Shown: piece after piece, positions 47,306-57,429 of the stretch | Layout: every line of letters begins with the position of its first letter | How positions within the stretch are numbered: position 1 is the first letter of the stretch | Origin: Gluconobacter potus | Lineage (GTDB): Bacteria; Pseudomonadota; Alphaproteobacteria; Acetobacterales; Acetobacteraceae | Length of the DNA stretch: 64,000 nt | NCBI RefSeq assembly: GCF_015244705.1 | Contig: NZ_JABCQF010000005.1 | Location: 110,384 to 174,383, forward strand | Direction: 5' to 3' | Position numbers and translations under genes: made by a program | Notes under the pieces: model-generated | What the model was told of the DNA's origin: nothing | Seen by the model: only the letters and a program-made list of their open reading frames with translations | Databases searched by the model: none

Positions 47306-47950
47306 TTACAGTGTTGCCGGTTCTGGCGTCGGGGCTGTCTGACGGTGCACGGCAAGAGGGGCCGGGGCAGAGTCGATCTGCCAGGTCAGGTCGATCGAAG
47401 CGGTCGTGCCAGGCATGATCTGGCCGATCCGGGTCAGGGCATCGGTGTTCAGGAAGAGGGGAAGGTTTCTCTCGCCAAACCGGAGAGTCATCTGCTCGTG
47501 CAATGTCGGAGTCGGCAGGTCTTCACCGGTGTCGTCTTCCAGCTTCAGGGTATCAGGCGTTACGAGCAGGGAAAGTCCGCGCAACATTTCCAGAGTCAGG
47601 GGAAGGAAGGTTTCCCACTCTTTTTGCGCCGGGGAATAGTAATCCACGAGGCCGGAACCAAAAGGTACGCTGATCAGGTAAGTCTTATGCCTGGGCAGGA
47701 AGAATGCGACCCGGTTATGAGGCAGTTCCTGCATTTCCATTTCCGGGAAAGCCCGGGGCATGGACACGCGTTTTTCCATGAACGGGCGGCAGGGGAACTG
47801 GAAGGCAGTCGGGACAATGGCGCAGAGTCCCGGCAGACGGCCTGGCTGGAAAGGGGTGCTGGTCGGAGCATCTTTCAGCGGATCGTGGTCGAGCATCCCG
47901 CCATGCCAGTCCATGAACCACAGGCGCAGTGTCGGGTGTGTTTCAGTCAT
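47306..47950 (-). CDS. Hypothetical protein coupled to mutY
   Basis: The product is 214 residues from ATG 47950, which overlaps the mutY stop by four bases (ATGA), so the pair is translationally coupled. There is no signal peptide. An N-terminal WFMDWHGGMLDHDPL and a middle part with LPHNRVAFFLPRHKTYLISVPFGSGLVDYYSPA are the most distinctive stretches; the rest is Pro/Leu-rich. I cannot assign a family. The coupling suggests a role near base-excision repair or simple operon use, but nothing in the sequence confirms it. Confidence 0.65.
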   Translation of the reverse strand: MTETHPTLRLWFMDWHGGMLDHDPLKDAPTSTPFQPGRLPGLCAIVPTAFQFPCRPFMEKRVSMPRAFPEMEMQELPHNRVAFFLPRHKTYLISVPFGSGLVDYYSPAQKEWETFLPLTLEMLRGLSLLVTPDTLKLEDDTGEDLPTPTLHEQMTLRFGERNLPLFLNTDALTRIGQIMPGTTASIDLTWQIDSAPAPLAVHRQTAPTPEPATL

Positions 47951-49008
47951 CGTGTCTCCGGAGTCTGCTTGGTGAGGGCCAGACATTTCTTCATGACGCC
48001 GGGCAGGGCGGCGCGCTTTGCTGAGCGGAACGTGCCGAAAGAGGAATCGATCCCTGCATTATGGCTCTGTGGAAGGCAAGCCTCGTAGACTGTAAGATAC
48101 AGGGTGAAATGGGTGAAGACATGGCGGATCTCGCCTCTGCGGACCCAGTGGGTCAGGCAGGGGGCGTGGGTGAGGGCTTCTTCGTCCGTCCAGGCTGTGC
48201 TGCGCCAGTCGGTTCCGGGGAGTTCGTCCATGCTGCCGAGCAGGCCGGTGGGCGGGCGTGTCCGCAGAAGGATCTGGTCGCTGGAGTCGTGCAGGAGGAA
48301 GTGCGCGCCGTAACGGGTGGGGCGGGCCTGTTTGGGCTGTTTGGCCGGAAGCTGTGCTGCGATTCCACGGGCATGGGCGATGCAGGATGTCTGCCAGGGG
48401 CAGGTCAGGCAGGCGGGGCTGCGCGGGGTGCAGATCGTGGCGCCGAGATCGAACAGGGCCTGTGCGAAATCGGAAGGGCGGCTCTGGGCGACAGGATCGT
48501 CGTTCAGGAGTGCGGCCTGCCGGGCGAGCAGCGGGCGTGAGGCCGGGAGGGGATCTTCGATGGCGTTCAGGCGGGCTGTGACGCGCTCGACATTGCCATC
48601 AACCGGGACGACGGGGCGCCCGAAGGCGATGGCAGCGATGGCGCGGGCCGTATAGGCGCCAATTCCGGGGAGCGTCAGCAGCTCTTCGACCGTATCGGGG
48701 AAACCGCCGCGTTCGGAAACGCGTTTTGCACAGGCATGAAGATTACGGGCGCGGGCATAATAGCCGAGGCCGGCCCAGAGGTGCAGGACATCTTCAAGCG
48801 GGGCGGCTGCGAGGTCCTGAACCGTCGGGTAATGCGTGAGAAAGCGCTCGTAATAGGATATGACGGCTTTGACAGTTGTCTGCTGGAGCATGATTTCGCT
48901 CAGCCAGACGGCGTACGGGTCCGGACGCTGGCCGGGCAGGCTGCGCCAGGGAAGGGCGCGGCGATGGTGGTCGTACCAGCGCAGCAGTGCGGATGCATCA
49001 GGAGTCAC
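47947..49008 (-). CDS. mutY: A/G-specific adenine DNA glycosylase
   Basis: The product is 353 residues from GTG 49008 (the frame is open to 49323 without family similarity). The helix-hairpin-helix LLTLPGIGAYTARAIAAIAFGRPVVPVDGNVERV contains the catalytic Asp in the GNVERV neighbourhood. The [4Fe-4S] cysteines are in ATICTPRSPACLTCPWQTSC (C-x6-C-x2-C-x5-C). A C-terminal MutT-like domain begins near YGAHFLLHDSS. It removes adenine opposite 8-oxoguanine. The start lies back to back with dciA, which is divergent. Confidence 0.94.
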   Translation of the reverse strand: MTPDASALLRWYDHHRRALPWRSLPGQRPDPYAVWLSEIMLQQTTVKAVISYYERFLTHYPTVQDLAAAPLEDVLHLWAGLGYYARARNLHACAKRVSERGGFPDTVEELLTLPGIGAYTARAIAAIAFGRPVVPVDGNVERVTARLNAIEDPLPASRPLLARQAALLNDDPVAQSRPSDFAQALFDLGATICTPRSPACLTCPWQTSCIAHARGIAAQLPAKQPKQARPTRYGAHFLLHDSSDQILLRTRPPTGLLGSMDELPGTDWRSTAWTDEEALTHAPCLTHWVRRGEIRHVFTHFTLYLTVYEACLPQSHNAGIDSSFGTFRSAKRAALPGVMKKCLALTKQTPETR

Positions 49009-49018
49009 GGGAAGGGAT

Positions 49019-49561
49019 ATGACGAAGGATTGCGGTTCGGACAAGCGCCCTACACGAAACACGTCCCGAAAGAAGGCCGCACCGGAGCCCGATGGCTGGG
49101 TGCCGTCAGACCGGAACTGGAAGCCGCGCCGCTCGGGGGCGAAGCAGATCGGGTCTTTCGTGCAGGCGCTGACGCAGCCGGTCTTCAAGAAGAAACCGCC
49201 CGTGCTGGCGCGACTGATGATGGACTGGGTGGATTTTGTCGGGCCGCGTCTGGCAAAGCAGACCGAGCCACGCCGTCTTTCTGCGGGGACGCTGACGCTG
49301 GCGTGTTCGGGACCGATCGCCATGGAGCTTCAGCATCGGGCGCCCCAGATCATCGAACGCATCAATGTCGCCTGCGGGTTGCGGGGGGAATATGGAATCG
49401 AGCGTCTGAAGATCGTTCAGGATCTGGTCGCGTTCGAACGGCCGACGCCGAAGCGTCCGAAACCGGTACAGATCGAGGTGCCGGATATCGAGGATGAGGA
49501 GCTTCGACTGGCGCTGGAAAGCCTTGGTGGACATCTGGGCGCGCGGCGCAGGCGAAGGTGA
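49019..49561 (+). CDS. dciA: DciA-type helicase loader (DUF721)
   Basis: The product is 180 residues from ATG 49019. The DUF721 core is VLARLMMDWVDFVGPRLAKQTEPRRLSAGTLTLACSGPIAMELQHRAPQIIERINVACG. A disordered Lys/Arg-rich N-terminus precedes it. DciA loads the replicative helicase DnaB in many bacteria lacking DnaC. It is divergent from mutY, an arrangement common in alphaproteobacteria. A perfect parS stands seven bases after its stop. Confidence 0.88.
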   Translation: MTKDCGSDKRPTRNTSRKKAAPEPDGWVPSDRNWKPRRSGAKQIGSFVQALTQPVFKKKPPVLARLMMDWVDFVGPRLAKQTEPRRLSAGTLTLACSGPIAMELQHRAPQIIERINVACGLRGEYGIERLKIVQDLVAFERPTPKRPKPVQIEVPDIEDEELRLALESLGGHLGARRRRR

Positions 49562-49567
49562 CGGAAA

Positions 49568-49583
49568 TGTTTCACGTGAAACA
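49568..49583. promoter_or_regulatory. parS site (downstream of dciA)
   Basis: TGTTTCACGTGAAACA is the exact parS consensus, intergenic, between dciA and the glycine-rich protein gene, about 26 kb from the copy in rsmG. Confidence 0.95.
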
Positions 49584-49673
49584 AGTTGTTTCGTCATGGG
49601 AAAGCCACCTTTCCACGCGATCTGATAATGCCGATATGGGAAAATGATCGGGCTTTCCCACAGGAGACTTGCC

Positions 49674-50264
49674 ATGACCTTTGCACACAGACCCGCTGCC
49701 GCACTGATGCTGGCGTTGCTGGCGTCCTCGATTTCCCTCCCGGCCTTTGCCCAGCACGGTGGCGGCGGAGGTGGTGGGCATGGCGGTGGTGGAGGCGGTG
49801 GCTTCCACGGCGGCGGTGGCATGGGCGGTGGCGGTTTCCATGGTGGCGGCATGGGCGGCGGATATCGCGGTGGCCCCGGTGGTGGCTGGGGCGGCGGCTA
49901 TGGCGGTGGGCGTCCCGGCTGGGGTTTCCGTGGAGGCGGCTGGGGTGGTGGCTGGGGTGGCCCGCGCTTTGGCGGCTGGGGTTATCCGGGCTGGGGTGGC
50001 TGGAACGGCTGGGGCGGTCCCGGCTGGTTCGGTTATGGCTGGGGCATGCCGGGCTGGGGCGGTGGCTGGGGCTGGGGCGGCTGGGGCCTTGGCGTCGGTC
50101 TGGGCATGGCGGCCGGAATGGCGGTTGCCTCGCCTTATGGCTATGGCGGTTACGGTGGCTATGGTGGGGGCTATGGCGGCGGATATGGTTATGCGCCGGG
50201 TTATGCTCCCGGTTACGCAGTGCCGTCCTATTCGGGTGTGCCGCCCTATACCTGGGGATACTGA
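49674..50264 (+). CDS. Glycine-rich secreted protein
   Basis: The product is 196 residues from ATG 49674, with AGGAG at good spacing; an in-frame earlier ATG at 49644 is unlikely. A signal peptide ends near AFAQ-HGG (residue 26). The mature chain is almost entirely Gly with Trp, Tyr, Phe, Pro, Met and His: first GGG blocks, then GWG/GGW repeats, then a GYGGYGGGY repeat and a short C-terminus rich in Tyr/Pro. It is probably exported to the cell surface, but no anchor is seen. A terminator follows. No known family is assigned; low-complexity glycine proteins may be structural or metal-binding. Confidence 0.82.
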   Translation: MTFAHRPAAALMLALLASSISLPAFAQHGGGGGGGHGGGGGGGFHGGGGMGGGGFHGGGMGGGYRGGPGGGWGGGYGGGRPGWGFRGGGWGGGWGGPRFGGWGYPGWGGWNGWGGPGWFGYGWGMPGWGGGWGWGGWGLGVGLGMAAGMAVASPYGYGGYGGYGGGYGGGYGYAPGYAPGYAVPSYSGVPPYTWGY

Positions 50265-50267
50265 TCG

Positions 50268-50306
50268 AAAAAAGCCGCCGGAGGCTGGGACTTCGGCGGC
50301 TTTTTT
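50268..50306. terminator. Terminator between glycine-rich protein gene and serB
   Basis: AAAAAAGCCGCC and GGCGGCTTTTTT pair across a GGAGGCTGGGACTTC loop. The A and T runs let it work for both convergent genes. Confidence 0.94.
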
Positions 50307-50331
50307 CGTTTCTGGTGGTGCGGATGTCCGG

Positions 50332-51225
50332 TCAGTCCGTGACAAAGTCCCGCGCGTGATAGCCCTGTGCAAAGAGATGCGCGCGCAGGTTGGCGAAGTT
50401 GATCTGCGTGGAAATGATGCGGCGGACATTGGGCTTGGCATGGAAGGCCAGACCGAGGCCAGCGCTGGCGAGCATCGGGATGTCGTTTGCACCATCACCG
50501 GTCGTGAGGGCAGCACGAAGCTGTACGCCGCGCTCTGAGGTCAGGCGTTCGAGATGATCGCGCTTGGCGTCCGGGCCGAGGATCGGGCCGGCGAGGCGTC
50601 CGGTGATCTTGCCGTCCTCGATTTCCAGCGCATTGCCGTAATTCTCATCGAAGCCGCAGAGTTCGGCTACGCGCTGAGTGAACCATGTGAAGCCGCCCGA
50701 TACGAGGGCCGTGCGACCGTTGTGCTTGCGCATGGTCTGCACGAGTTCGCGCGCGCCTTCTGTCAGGGTGACGGAGGCCCAGACGTCTTCAAGGACGGAG
50801 GCCGGTTTTCCGGCCAGAAGGGCCACGCGCTGCTCAAGTGCGGTTTCGAAATCCAGCTCACCGTTCATCGAGGCACGGGTGATGGCGGCGACGTCTTCGC
50901 CACAGCCCAGCAGATCCGCCAGTTCGTCGAGCGTCTCGCCCGTGACGATGGTGCTGTCCATGTCGGCGACGAGGACGGCCCGGCGCCGGCCGCGCGTTTT
51001 CAGAAGCAGGGCATCGACGCGATAGGGCGCGAGGGTTGCGCGGATGGTGGCGGCGCTGGCCGAGCCGGGACGCGGCGGGGGGCAGGGAATGTCCACCGCT
51101 TCGCCCGGGGACAGGACGATGGGCGCATTGCCCTTGACGAGCGTCCGGGCCACGTCGATGGCCTCGGGTTTGAGGGGGCCGGATTTCCGGTCAGCGATAA
51201 GGGTCAGGACGGCAGGAAGGGACAT
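50332..51225 (-). CDS. serB: Phosphoserine phosphatase
   Basis: The product is 297 residues from ATG 51225. A roughly 90-residue N-terminal extension precedes HAD motif I (VADMDSTIV, near residue 95). Motif II (ALVSGGFTWF) and motif IV (TGDGANDIPML) follow. It dephosphorylates phosphoserine in serine synthesis. A longer frame continues upstream across the antisense of miaA but is not protein-like. It is divergent from miaA. Confidence 0.95.
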   Translation of the reverse strand: MSLPAVLTLIADRKSGPLKPEAIDVARTLVKGNAPIVLSPGEAVDIPCPPPRPGSASAATIRATLAPYRVDALLLKTRGRRRAVLVADMDSTIVTGETLDELADLLGCGEDVAAITRASMNGELDFETALEQRVALLAGKPASVLEDVWASVTLTEGARELVQTMRKHNGRTALVSGGFTWFTQRVAELCGFDENYGNALEIEDGKITGRLAGPILGPDAKRDHLERLTSERGVQLRAALTTGDGANDIPMLASAGLGLAFHAKPNVRRIISTQINFANLRAHLFAQGYHARDFVTD

Positions 51226-51267
51226 GGGATCTCGTAACGGTCCGGCACGTGTGGCAGGAGGGGAGGA

Positions 51268-52266
51268 ATGAACGCCCCGAAGACGACAGAAGCAAAAACT
51301 GCGATCATTGTGGCTGGACCGACGTGCTCCGGCAAGTCGGCACTGGCGCTCGATCTTGCCCGGACCTTTGGCGGTACGGTCATCAATGCGGATTCCATGC
51401 AGGTCTATCGTGATCTGCACATCCTCACAGCTCGGCCCGACGCGGCCGACGAAGCTGCGGTGCCGCACCGGCTTTACGGCGTTCTGGATGCGGCCGTGCC
51501 GGGGAGTGTGGCCTGGTGGCGGTCCGAGGCGCTGCGGGAGATGGACGCGGTCTGGGCTGAGGGGCGGATGCCGATCCTGTGTGGCGGGACGGGGATGTAT
51601 CTGCGGGCGCTGACGGATGGTCTGGTGGAAGTGCCGGACCCTGGCGATGCGGCGCGGACCGAGGCTCGGGGTCTGGCGGAGGAAATCGGGCCGGAGGCGC
51701 TTCATGCGCGGCTGATGCAGGTTGATCCGGAGACGGCATCGGGCTTGCGTCCGAATGACACGCAGCGGATTTCGCGGGCCTGGGAGGTCTGGACGGGGAC
51801 GGGGCGCGGACTGGCCTGGTGGCGGTCGCAGCCGGGGCTGCCGCCTGCTCCGTGCCGGTTCGTGTCCGTGCGACTGGACCCGGAGCGGGAGGGGCTGCGC
51901 CGGGCGATCGATTCCAGATTCGGGCAGATGCTGGAGGCCGGGGCTCTTGAAGAAGTGTCCGCTCTGCTGGAGCGGGGGCTTGATCCGGTTCTGCCTGCCA
52001 TGCGTGCGCATGGGGTGCCCGAACTGGCGGCTGTTCTGCGGGGGGAGGTCCCGCTTGAGGAAGCGCGGAAATCCGCCGTCCTGGCCATCGGGCGCTATAC
52101 GCGGCGGCAGGCGACCTGGTTCCGGCATCATGCGTTGGGAAAGGGTGAGGATGCGATGATTTCGTTGCGCAGATATACCCATTCTGCGCAAGAATCGGAA
52201 AGTCAGTATGAAAAAATAGAGAACTTTATATCTGAACGAGTTGACGCCGCTGCGCGGGCGTCCTAA
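51268..52266 (+). CDS. miaA: tRNA dimethylallyltransferase
   Basis: The product is 332 residues. P-loop VAGPTCSGKSALALDLA is near residue 15, INADSMQVYRDL holds the catalytic Asp, and ILCGGTGMYLRALTDGL follows. A C-terminal RYTRRQATWFRHH motif completes the family pattern. It adds dimethylallyl to A37 of tRNAs reading U-codons. It is 30 bases upstream of ilvB on the same strand and probably in the same operon. Confidence 0.95.
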   Translation: MNAPKTTEAKTAIIVAGPTCSGKSALALDLARTFGGTVINADSMQVYRDLHILTARPDAADEAAVPHRLYGVLDAAVPGSVAWWRSEALREMDAVWAEGRMPILCGGTGMYLRALTDGLVEVPDPGDAARTEARGLAEEIGPEALHARLMQVDPETASGLRPNDTQRISRAWEVWTGTGRGLAWWRSQPGLPPAPCRFVSVRLDPEREGLRRAIDSRFGQMLEAGALEEVSALLERGLDPVLPAMRAHGVPELAAVLRGEVPLEEARKSAVLAIGRYTRRQATWFRHHALGKGEDAMISLRRYTHSAQESESQYEKIENFISERVDAAARAS

Positions 52267-52296
52267 ATCCCGCCGCTCATACCTTGGGAGGAAACG

Positions 52297-54089
52297 GTGA
52301 CGGCTGCTGAAAGAGACGCAGGAACAGGCAATGAGGCGCTGAATGGCGCGGAGGTGCTTCTGCGCGTTCTCGATGAAGAGGGTGTGGAGGTCATATTCGG
52401 ATATCCGGGTGGGGCTGTCCTTCCGATTTACGATGCTCTCTTCAAGCAGGACCGTATTCGCCATGTGCTTGTCCGCCATGAGCAGGCTGCCGTTCATGCT
52501 GCCGAGGCCTATGCGCGTTCGACAGGCAAGGTTGGCGTGGTGCTGGTGACGTCGGGTCCGGGGGCGACCAATGCCGTGACCGGGCTGGTGGATGCGCTGA
52601 TGGATTCCATCCCGCTCGTCTGCCTGTCGGGTCAGGTGCCGACCAAGCTGATCGGCAATGACGCGTTCCAGGAAGCCGACACGACGGGCATCACGCGTCC
52701 GGCGACCAAGCACAACTATCTCGTGCGGGAGCCGGGTACGCTGGCGCAGACCGTGCGTGAGGCGTTCGAGGTTGCGCGTTCGGGCCGTCCGGGGCCGGTT
52801 CTGGTGGATCTGCCCAAGGACATCACGGTCGGCAAGGCACCGCTGACGAAGCCTGCGCTGTCACGCCTGCAGCGTCTGAGCCATCAGGGTGGCCCGGATG
52901 CGGAGGCGATCGCGCGGACTGTCGAGGCGATGAAGACGGCCAAGCGTCCGCTTTTCTATACGGGCGGTGGCATCATCAATTCCGGGCCGGAAGCGTCGGA
53001 ACTGCTGCGTCGTCTGGCGCGCAAGACCGGTTTCCCGGTGACGTCCACGCTGATGGGCCTGGGTGCGTTTCCGTCTCCCGATCCGCAGTTTCTCGGCATG
53101 CTGGGAATGCACGGCTCTGTCGAGGCCAACATGGCCACGCATGGTTGTGACCTGCTGATCGCACTGGGCTCGCGCTTCGATGACCGCGTGACGGGGCGTG
53201 TGGATGCGTTCTCGCCCAATTCGTTCAAGGTCCATGCCGATATCGACCCGAGCCAGATCGACAAGATCGTGCCGGTGGATGTGCGGATCGAGGGCGATGT
53301 GCGCGATACGCTCGAAGCACTTCTGGAAGCCTGGGGCGATACGCCGGCGCCGGATCTGTCCACCTGGTGGAACCAGATCGCGTCCTGGCGCAGCGTGGAT
53401 GGCTTTGGCTTCACGCAGGACATGGACCCGTCGGCCATCATCCGTCCGCAGCATGCCATCCGCCGTCTGTACGAGCTGGCGCAGGAGACGGGGCGTGACA
53501 CGTTCGTCTCCACCGAGGTCGGGCAGCACCAGATGTGGGCGGCGCAGCACTTCCAGTTCGACAAGCCAAACCGCTGGCTGACATCCGGTGGTCTGGGAAC
53601 GATGGGCTATGGTCTGCCGGCCGCCGTGGGCGCGCAGGTGGCCCATCCGGATGCGCTGGTGATCGATATCGCCGGTGAGGCGTCCACGCTCATGAACATC
53701 CAGGAACTGGGGACGATTGCGCAGTATCGCCTGCCGGTGAAGATCTTTATCCTGAACAACCACTATATGGGCATGGTCCGTCAGTGGCAGGAGCTGCTTC
53801 ACGGGTCGCGCTATTCGCAGTCCTACAGCGAGGCGTTGCCGGACTTCGTAAAGCTGGCTGAAGCCTTCCATGCGACCGGAATGCGGGCGACGCATGTGGG
53901 TGAGCTGGATGACGTGATCCGCCGGATGCTGGCGCATGACGGTCCGGTCGTGGCCGATATCTGTGTGGCCGAGGGCGAGAACTGCTATCCGATGATCCCG
54001 TCGGGGGCGGCGCACAACCAGATGCTGCTGGGTCCGGATCAGGATTCCGAAGCGGCGGGACTGACCGAAGAAGGAAAGATGCTGGTCTG

Positions 54090-54090
<1 letters not shown>
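52297..54090 (+). CDS. ilvB: Acetolactate synthase large subunit
   Basis: The product is 597 residues and starts with GTG. The N-terminal TPP-binding pattern is EEGVEVIFGYPGGAVLPIYDAL with VRHEQAAVHAAEAYARSTGK, the catalytic Glu region. The TPP motif GEASTLMNIQELGTIAQYRLPVKIFILNN replaces the usual GDG with GEA, as in other AHAS proteins. It condenses pyruvate to acetolactate (or with 2-oxobutyrate to acetohydroxybutyrate). The stop overlaps the ilvH start (TGATG). Confidence 0.97.
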
Positions 54091-55636
<1,546 letters not shown>

Positions 55637-55649
55637 TCAGACTAATCCG

Positions 55650-55670
55650 AGGGGCCGGATTCGGCCCTTT
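55650..55670 (+). terminator. Weak terminator downstream of ilvC
   Basis: AGGGGCC pairs with GGCCCTTT around a GATTC-type loop directly after ilvC. The T-run is only three bases, so termination may be partial. Confidence 0.55.
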
Positions 55671-55864
55671 GGAACGGGGAAGCCTCAGCTTCTTTCGGGC
55701 GTCGGGATTTCCGGGATTCGTTTCCCGGCGATCCGGCGCCCGAACTGTATGTGGCGTGTCTGGCTCAGGAAAGTTCCGTGCCTGAGCCCTGTGTGCAGGA
55801 GAGGGAAAACCCGTTTCTCATGCAGTGGGAGCATGGGATTGGTGGGTTATGTGACATATTCGGG

Positions 55865-55939
55865 AATTGCCCCATAAAGTGCTTGCATCAGGGGGAGGGG
55901 GCCGCTAACTAGCGCGCTTCCTGGCCCAAGGGGGCAATT
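55865..55939 (+). ncRNA. Candidate structured mRNA leader upstream of speD
   Basis: AATTGCCCC (55865-55873) pairs with GGGGCAATT (55931-55939). Within it GGGCC (55899-55903) pairs with GGCCC (55923-55927), and GCTA/TAGC (55904-55913) forms a small hairpin. It lies just before the speD start, so a regulatory leader is plausible. It does not match the SAM-II consensus I know. The rest of 55671-55860 has no gene. Confidence 0.4.
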
Positions 55940-55976
55940 TTGCCCAACAGGCTGTCTACTGGTTTGGGGGTACGTG

Positions 55977-56456
55977 ATGAACGCACTTGCTCAACTGGGG
56001 ATGGTATCGGAACTCCCGAGAGATATCCAGAACGGCGCAGCTCACCTCGTTGAGGAGGAGCGCAAGGATTACTTCATTGAGCGTGATGGCGAGCGTTTTG
56101 CTGGCAATCACCTGCTGATCGATTTCTGGGACGCCCGGAATCTCGATGATCCGATGCGGATCGATGAAACGCTGTGCGAAGCTGCGGTGGCGGCTGGTGC
56201 GACGATCCTGCACAGCCATTTTCACCACTTCACGCCCAATGGTGGCGTGTCCGGCGTGATCGTGCTGGCGGAAAGCCATATCTCGATCCATACGTGGCCG
56301 GAACGGAATTATGCGGCTGTGGACGTGTTCATGTGCGGCGCATGTGATCCGAACCTGTCGATCCCGGTGATGCAGCGCCTGTTCCAGGCCGGCCGGATTG
56401 AGGTCGATGCCGTGCGGCGTGGCCGCGTGCAGGACAAGGCCGCGAAAGCAGCCTGA
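55977..56456 (+). CDS. speD: S-adenosylmethionine decarboxylase proenzyme
   Basis: The product is 159 residues from ATG 55977 (a GTG lies three bases earlier), after a GGGGG Shine-Dalgarno. The self-cleavage and pyruvoyl-forming Ser is in ESHISIHTWPE near residue 100. CGACDPNLSIPVM follows with the active-site Cys. Class 1b SpeH-type length. It supplies decarboxylated SAM for the spermidine synthase encoded next. An N-terminal extension of about 40 residues is longer than in archaeal or Thermotoga enzymes. Confidence 0.92.
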   Translation: MNALAQLGMVSELPRDIQNGAAHLVEEERKDYFIERDGERFAGNHLLIDFWDARNLDDPMRIDETLCEAAVAAGATILHSHFHHFTPNGGVSGVIVLAESHISIHTWPERNYAAVDVFMCGACDPNLSIPVMQRLFQAGRIEVDAVRRGRVQDKAAKAA

Positions 56457-56463
56457 ACTGATG

Positions 56464-56490
56464 AAAGGACCGGGTGAACCCGGTCCTTTT
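56464..56490 (+). terminator. Terminator between speD and speE
   Basis: AAAGGACCGGG and CCCGGTCCTTTT form a perfect stem with a TGAA loop and a T-run, eight bases after the speD stop and 32 bases before speE. Partial read-through or a separate speE promoter must be assumed. Confidence 0.85.
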
Positions 56491-56521
56491 CCAATACAAT
56501 CCCACAAGGAAACGATGATCC

Positions 56522-57394
56522 ATGGCTGAAACATGGCTCAACGAGACCCTGTACCCGGACTGGGGACAGCGCTTTCTCGTTACGCGTGAGCTCGCACGGG
56601 TAAAATCCGACTTCCAGGATGTGGTGGTGTTTGAAAGCTCCAGCCACGGTCGAGTGCTGGTTCTGGACGGTGTCATCCAGATCACCGAGCGTGACGAGTT
56701 CGTCTATCAGGAGATGCTGACGCATGTGCCGCTTCTGGCGCATCCCTGTGCGAAGCGCGTGCTGATCATTGGTGCGGGTGACGGTGGTGTTCTGCGTCGC
56801 GTCCTGCAGCATGACACGGTGGAAAAGGCTGTCATGGTCGAGATCGACGGTGCGGTGATCGAACTGTCCAAACAGTATCTGCCGGACATTGCCGGTGACG
56901 CATGGAACGACCCGCGGGCCGAGGTCATTGTCGGCGACGGCATCGACTATGTGGCCAAGGCGGCTGACGGCTCGTTCGATGTGATCATCGTCGACAGCAC
57001 CGATCCGATCGGTGTGGGTGAAGTGCTGTTCACGGACGAGTTCTACAGCAACTGCGCACGCATCCTTTCGGCTGAAGGACTGATCGTGAACCAGTGTGGC
57101 GTGCCGTTCATGCAGGCGGATGAGCTGTATGAGACGAGCCTGCGTCGCGCGAAGTTCTTCCCGCATGTGGGTGCGTATGTGGCTGCTGTTCCGACCTATG
57201 TCGGCGGGTTCATGACGCTGGGTGTGGCCTCCAAGGGGCAGGCTCCGAACACGCAGACGGTCGAGCAGATCCGCGCCCGTGCGGAAGCCGCGAAGATCCT
57301 GGGGACGACGCGTTACTGGACGCCGGAGATCCATGTCGGGTCGTTCAACCTGCCGCCCTATATTGCCGAGCATCTTCCGAAAACCGGAAAATGA
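56522..57394 (+). CDS. speE: Spermidine synthase
   Basis: The product is 290 residues. The SAM-like fold motif RVLIIGAGDGGVLRRVLQHDTVEKAVMVEIDGAVIE is near residue 80 and the catalytic Asp in IIVDSTDPIGVGEVLFTDEFY near residue 158. It transfers aminopropyl from decarboxylated SAM to putrescine. The pairing with speD is standard. A GC-rich stem follows. Confidence 0.95.
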   Translation: MAETWLNETLYPDWGQRFLVTRELARVKSDFQDVVVFESSSHGRVLVLDGVIQITERDEFVYQEMLTHVPLLAHPCAKRVLIIGAGDGGVLRRVLQHDTVEKAVMVEIDGAVIELSKQYLPDIAGDAWNDPRAEVIVGDGIDYVAKAADGSFDVIIVDSTDPIGVGEVLFTDEFYSNCARILSAEGLIVNQCGVPFMQADELYETSLRRAKFFPHVGAYVAAVPTYVGGFMTLGVASKGQAPNTQTVEQIRARAEAAKILGTTRYWTPEIHVGSFNLPPYIAEHLPKTGK

Positions 57395-57400
57395 TCGTGC

Positions 57401-57427
57401 GCCTGCCCCATCATTTAAGGGGCAGGC
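57401..57427. terminator. Stem-loop between speE and MarR gene
   Basis: GCCTGCCCC (57401-57409) pairs with GGGGCAGGC (57419-57427) around a nine-base loop. There is no T-run, so it may be a Rho-dependent or weak terminator between convergent genes. Confidence 0.5.
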
Positions 57428-57429
57428 AG

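Noticed and set aside
49674..50264. CRISPR-like or tandem repeat array
   Set aside because: The GGC/GGT repeats are codons of a secreted glycine-rich protein and vary in length, without spacers.
51226..52713. Long extension of the serB frame antisense to miaA
   Set aside because: The Arg/Pro/His-rich composition is a GC-rich shadow of miaA, which has full motifs; serB has a normal start at 51225.
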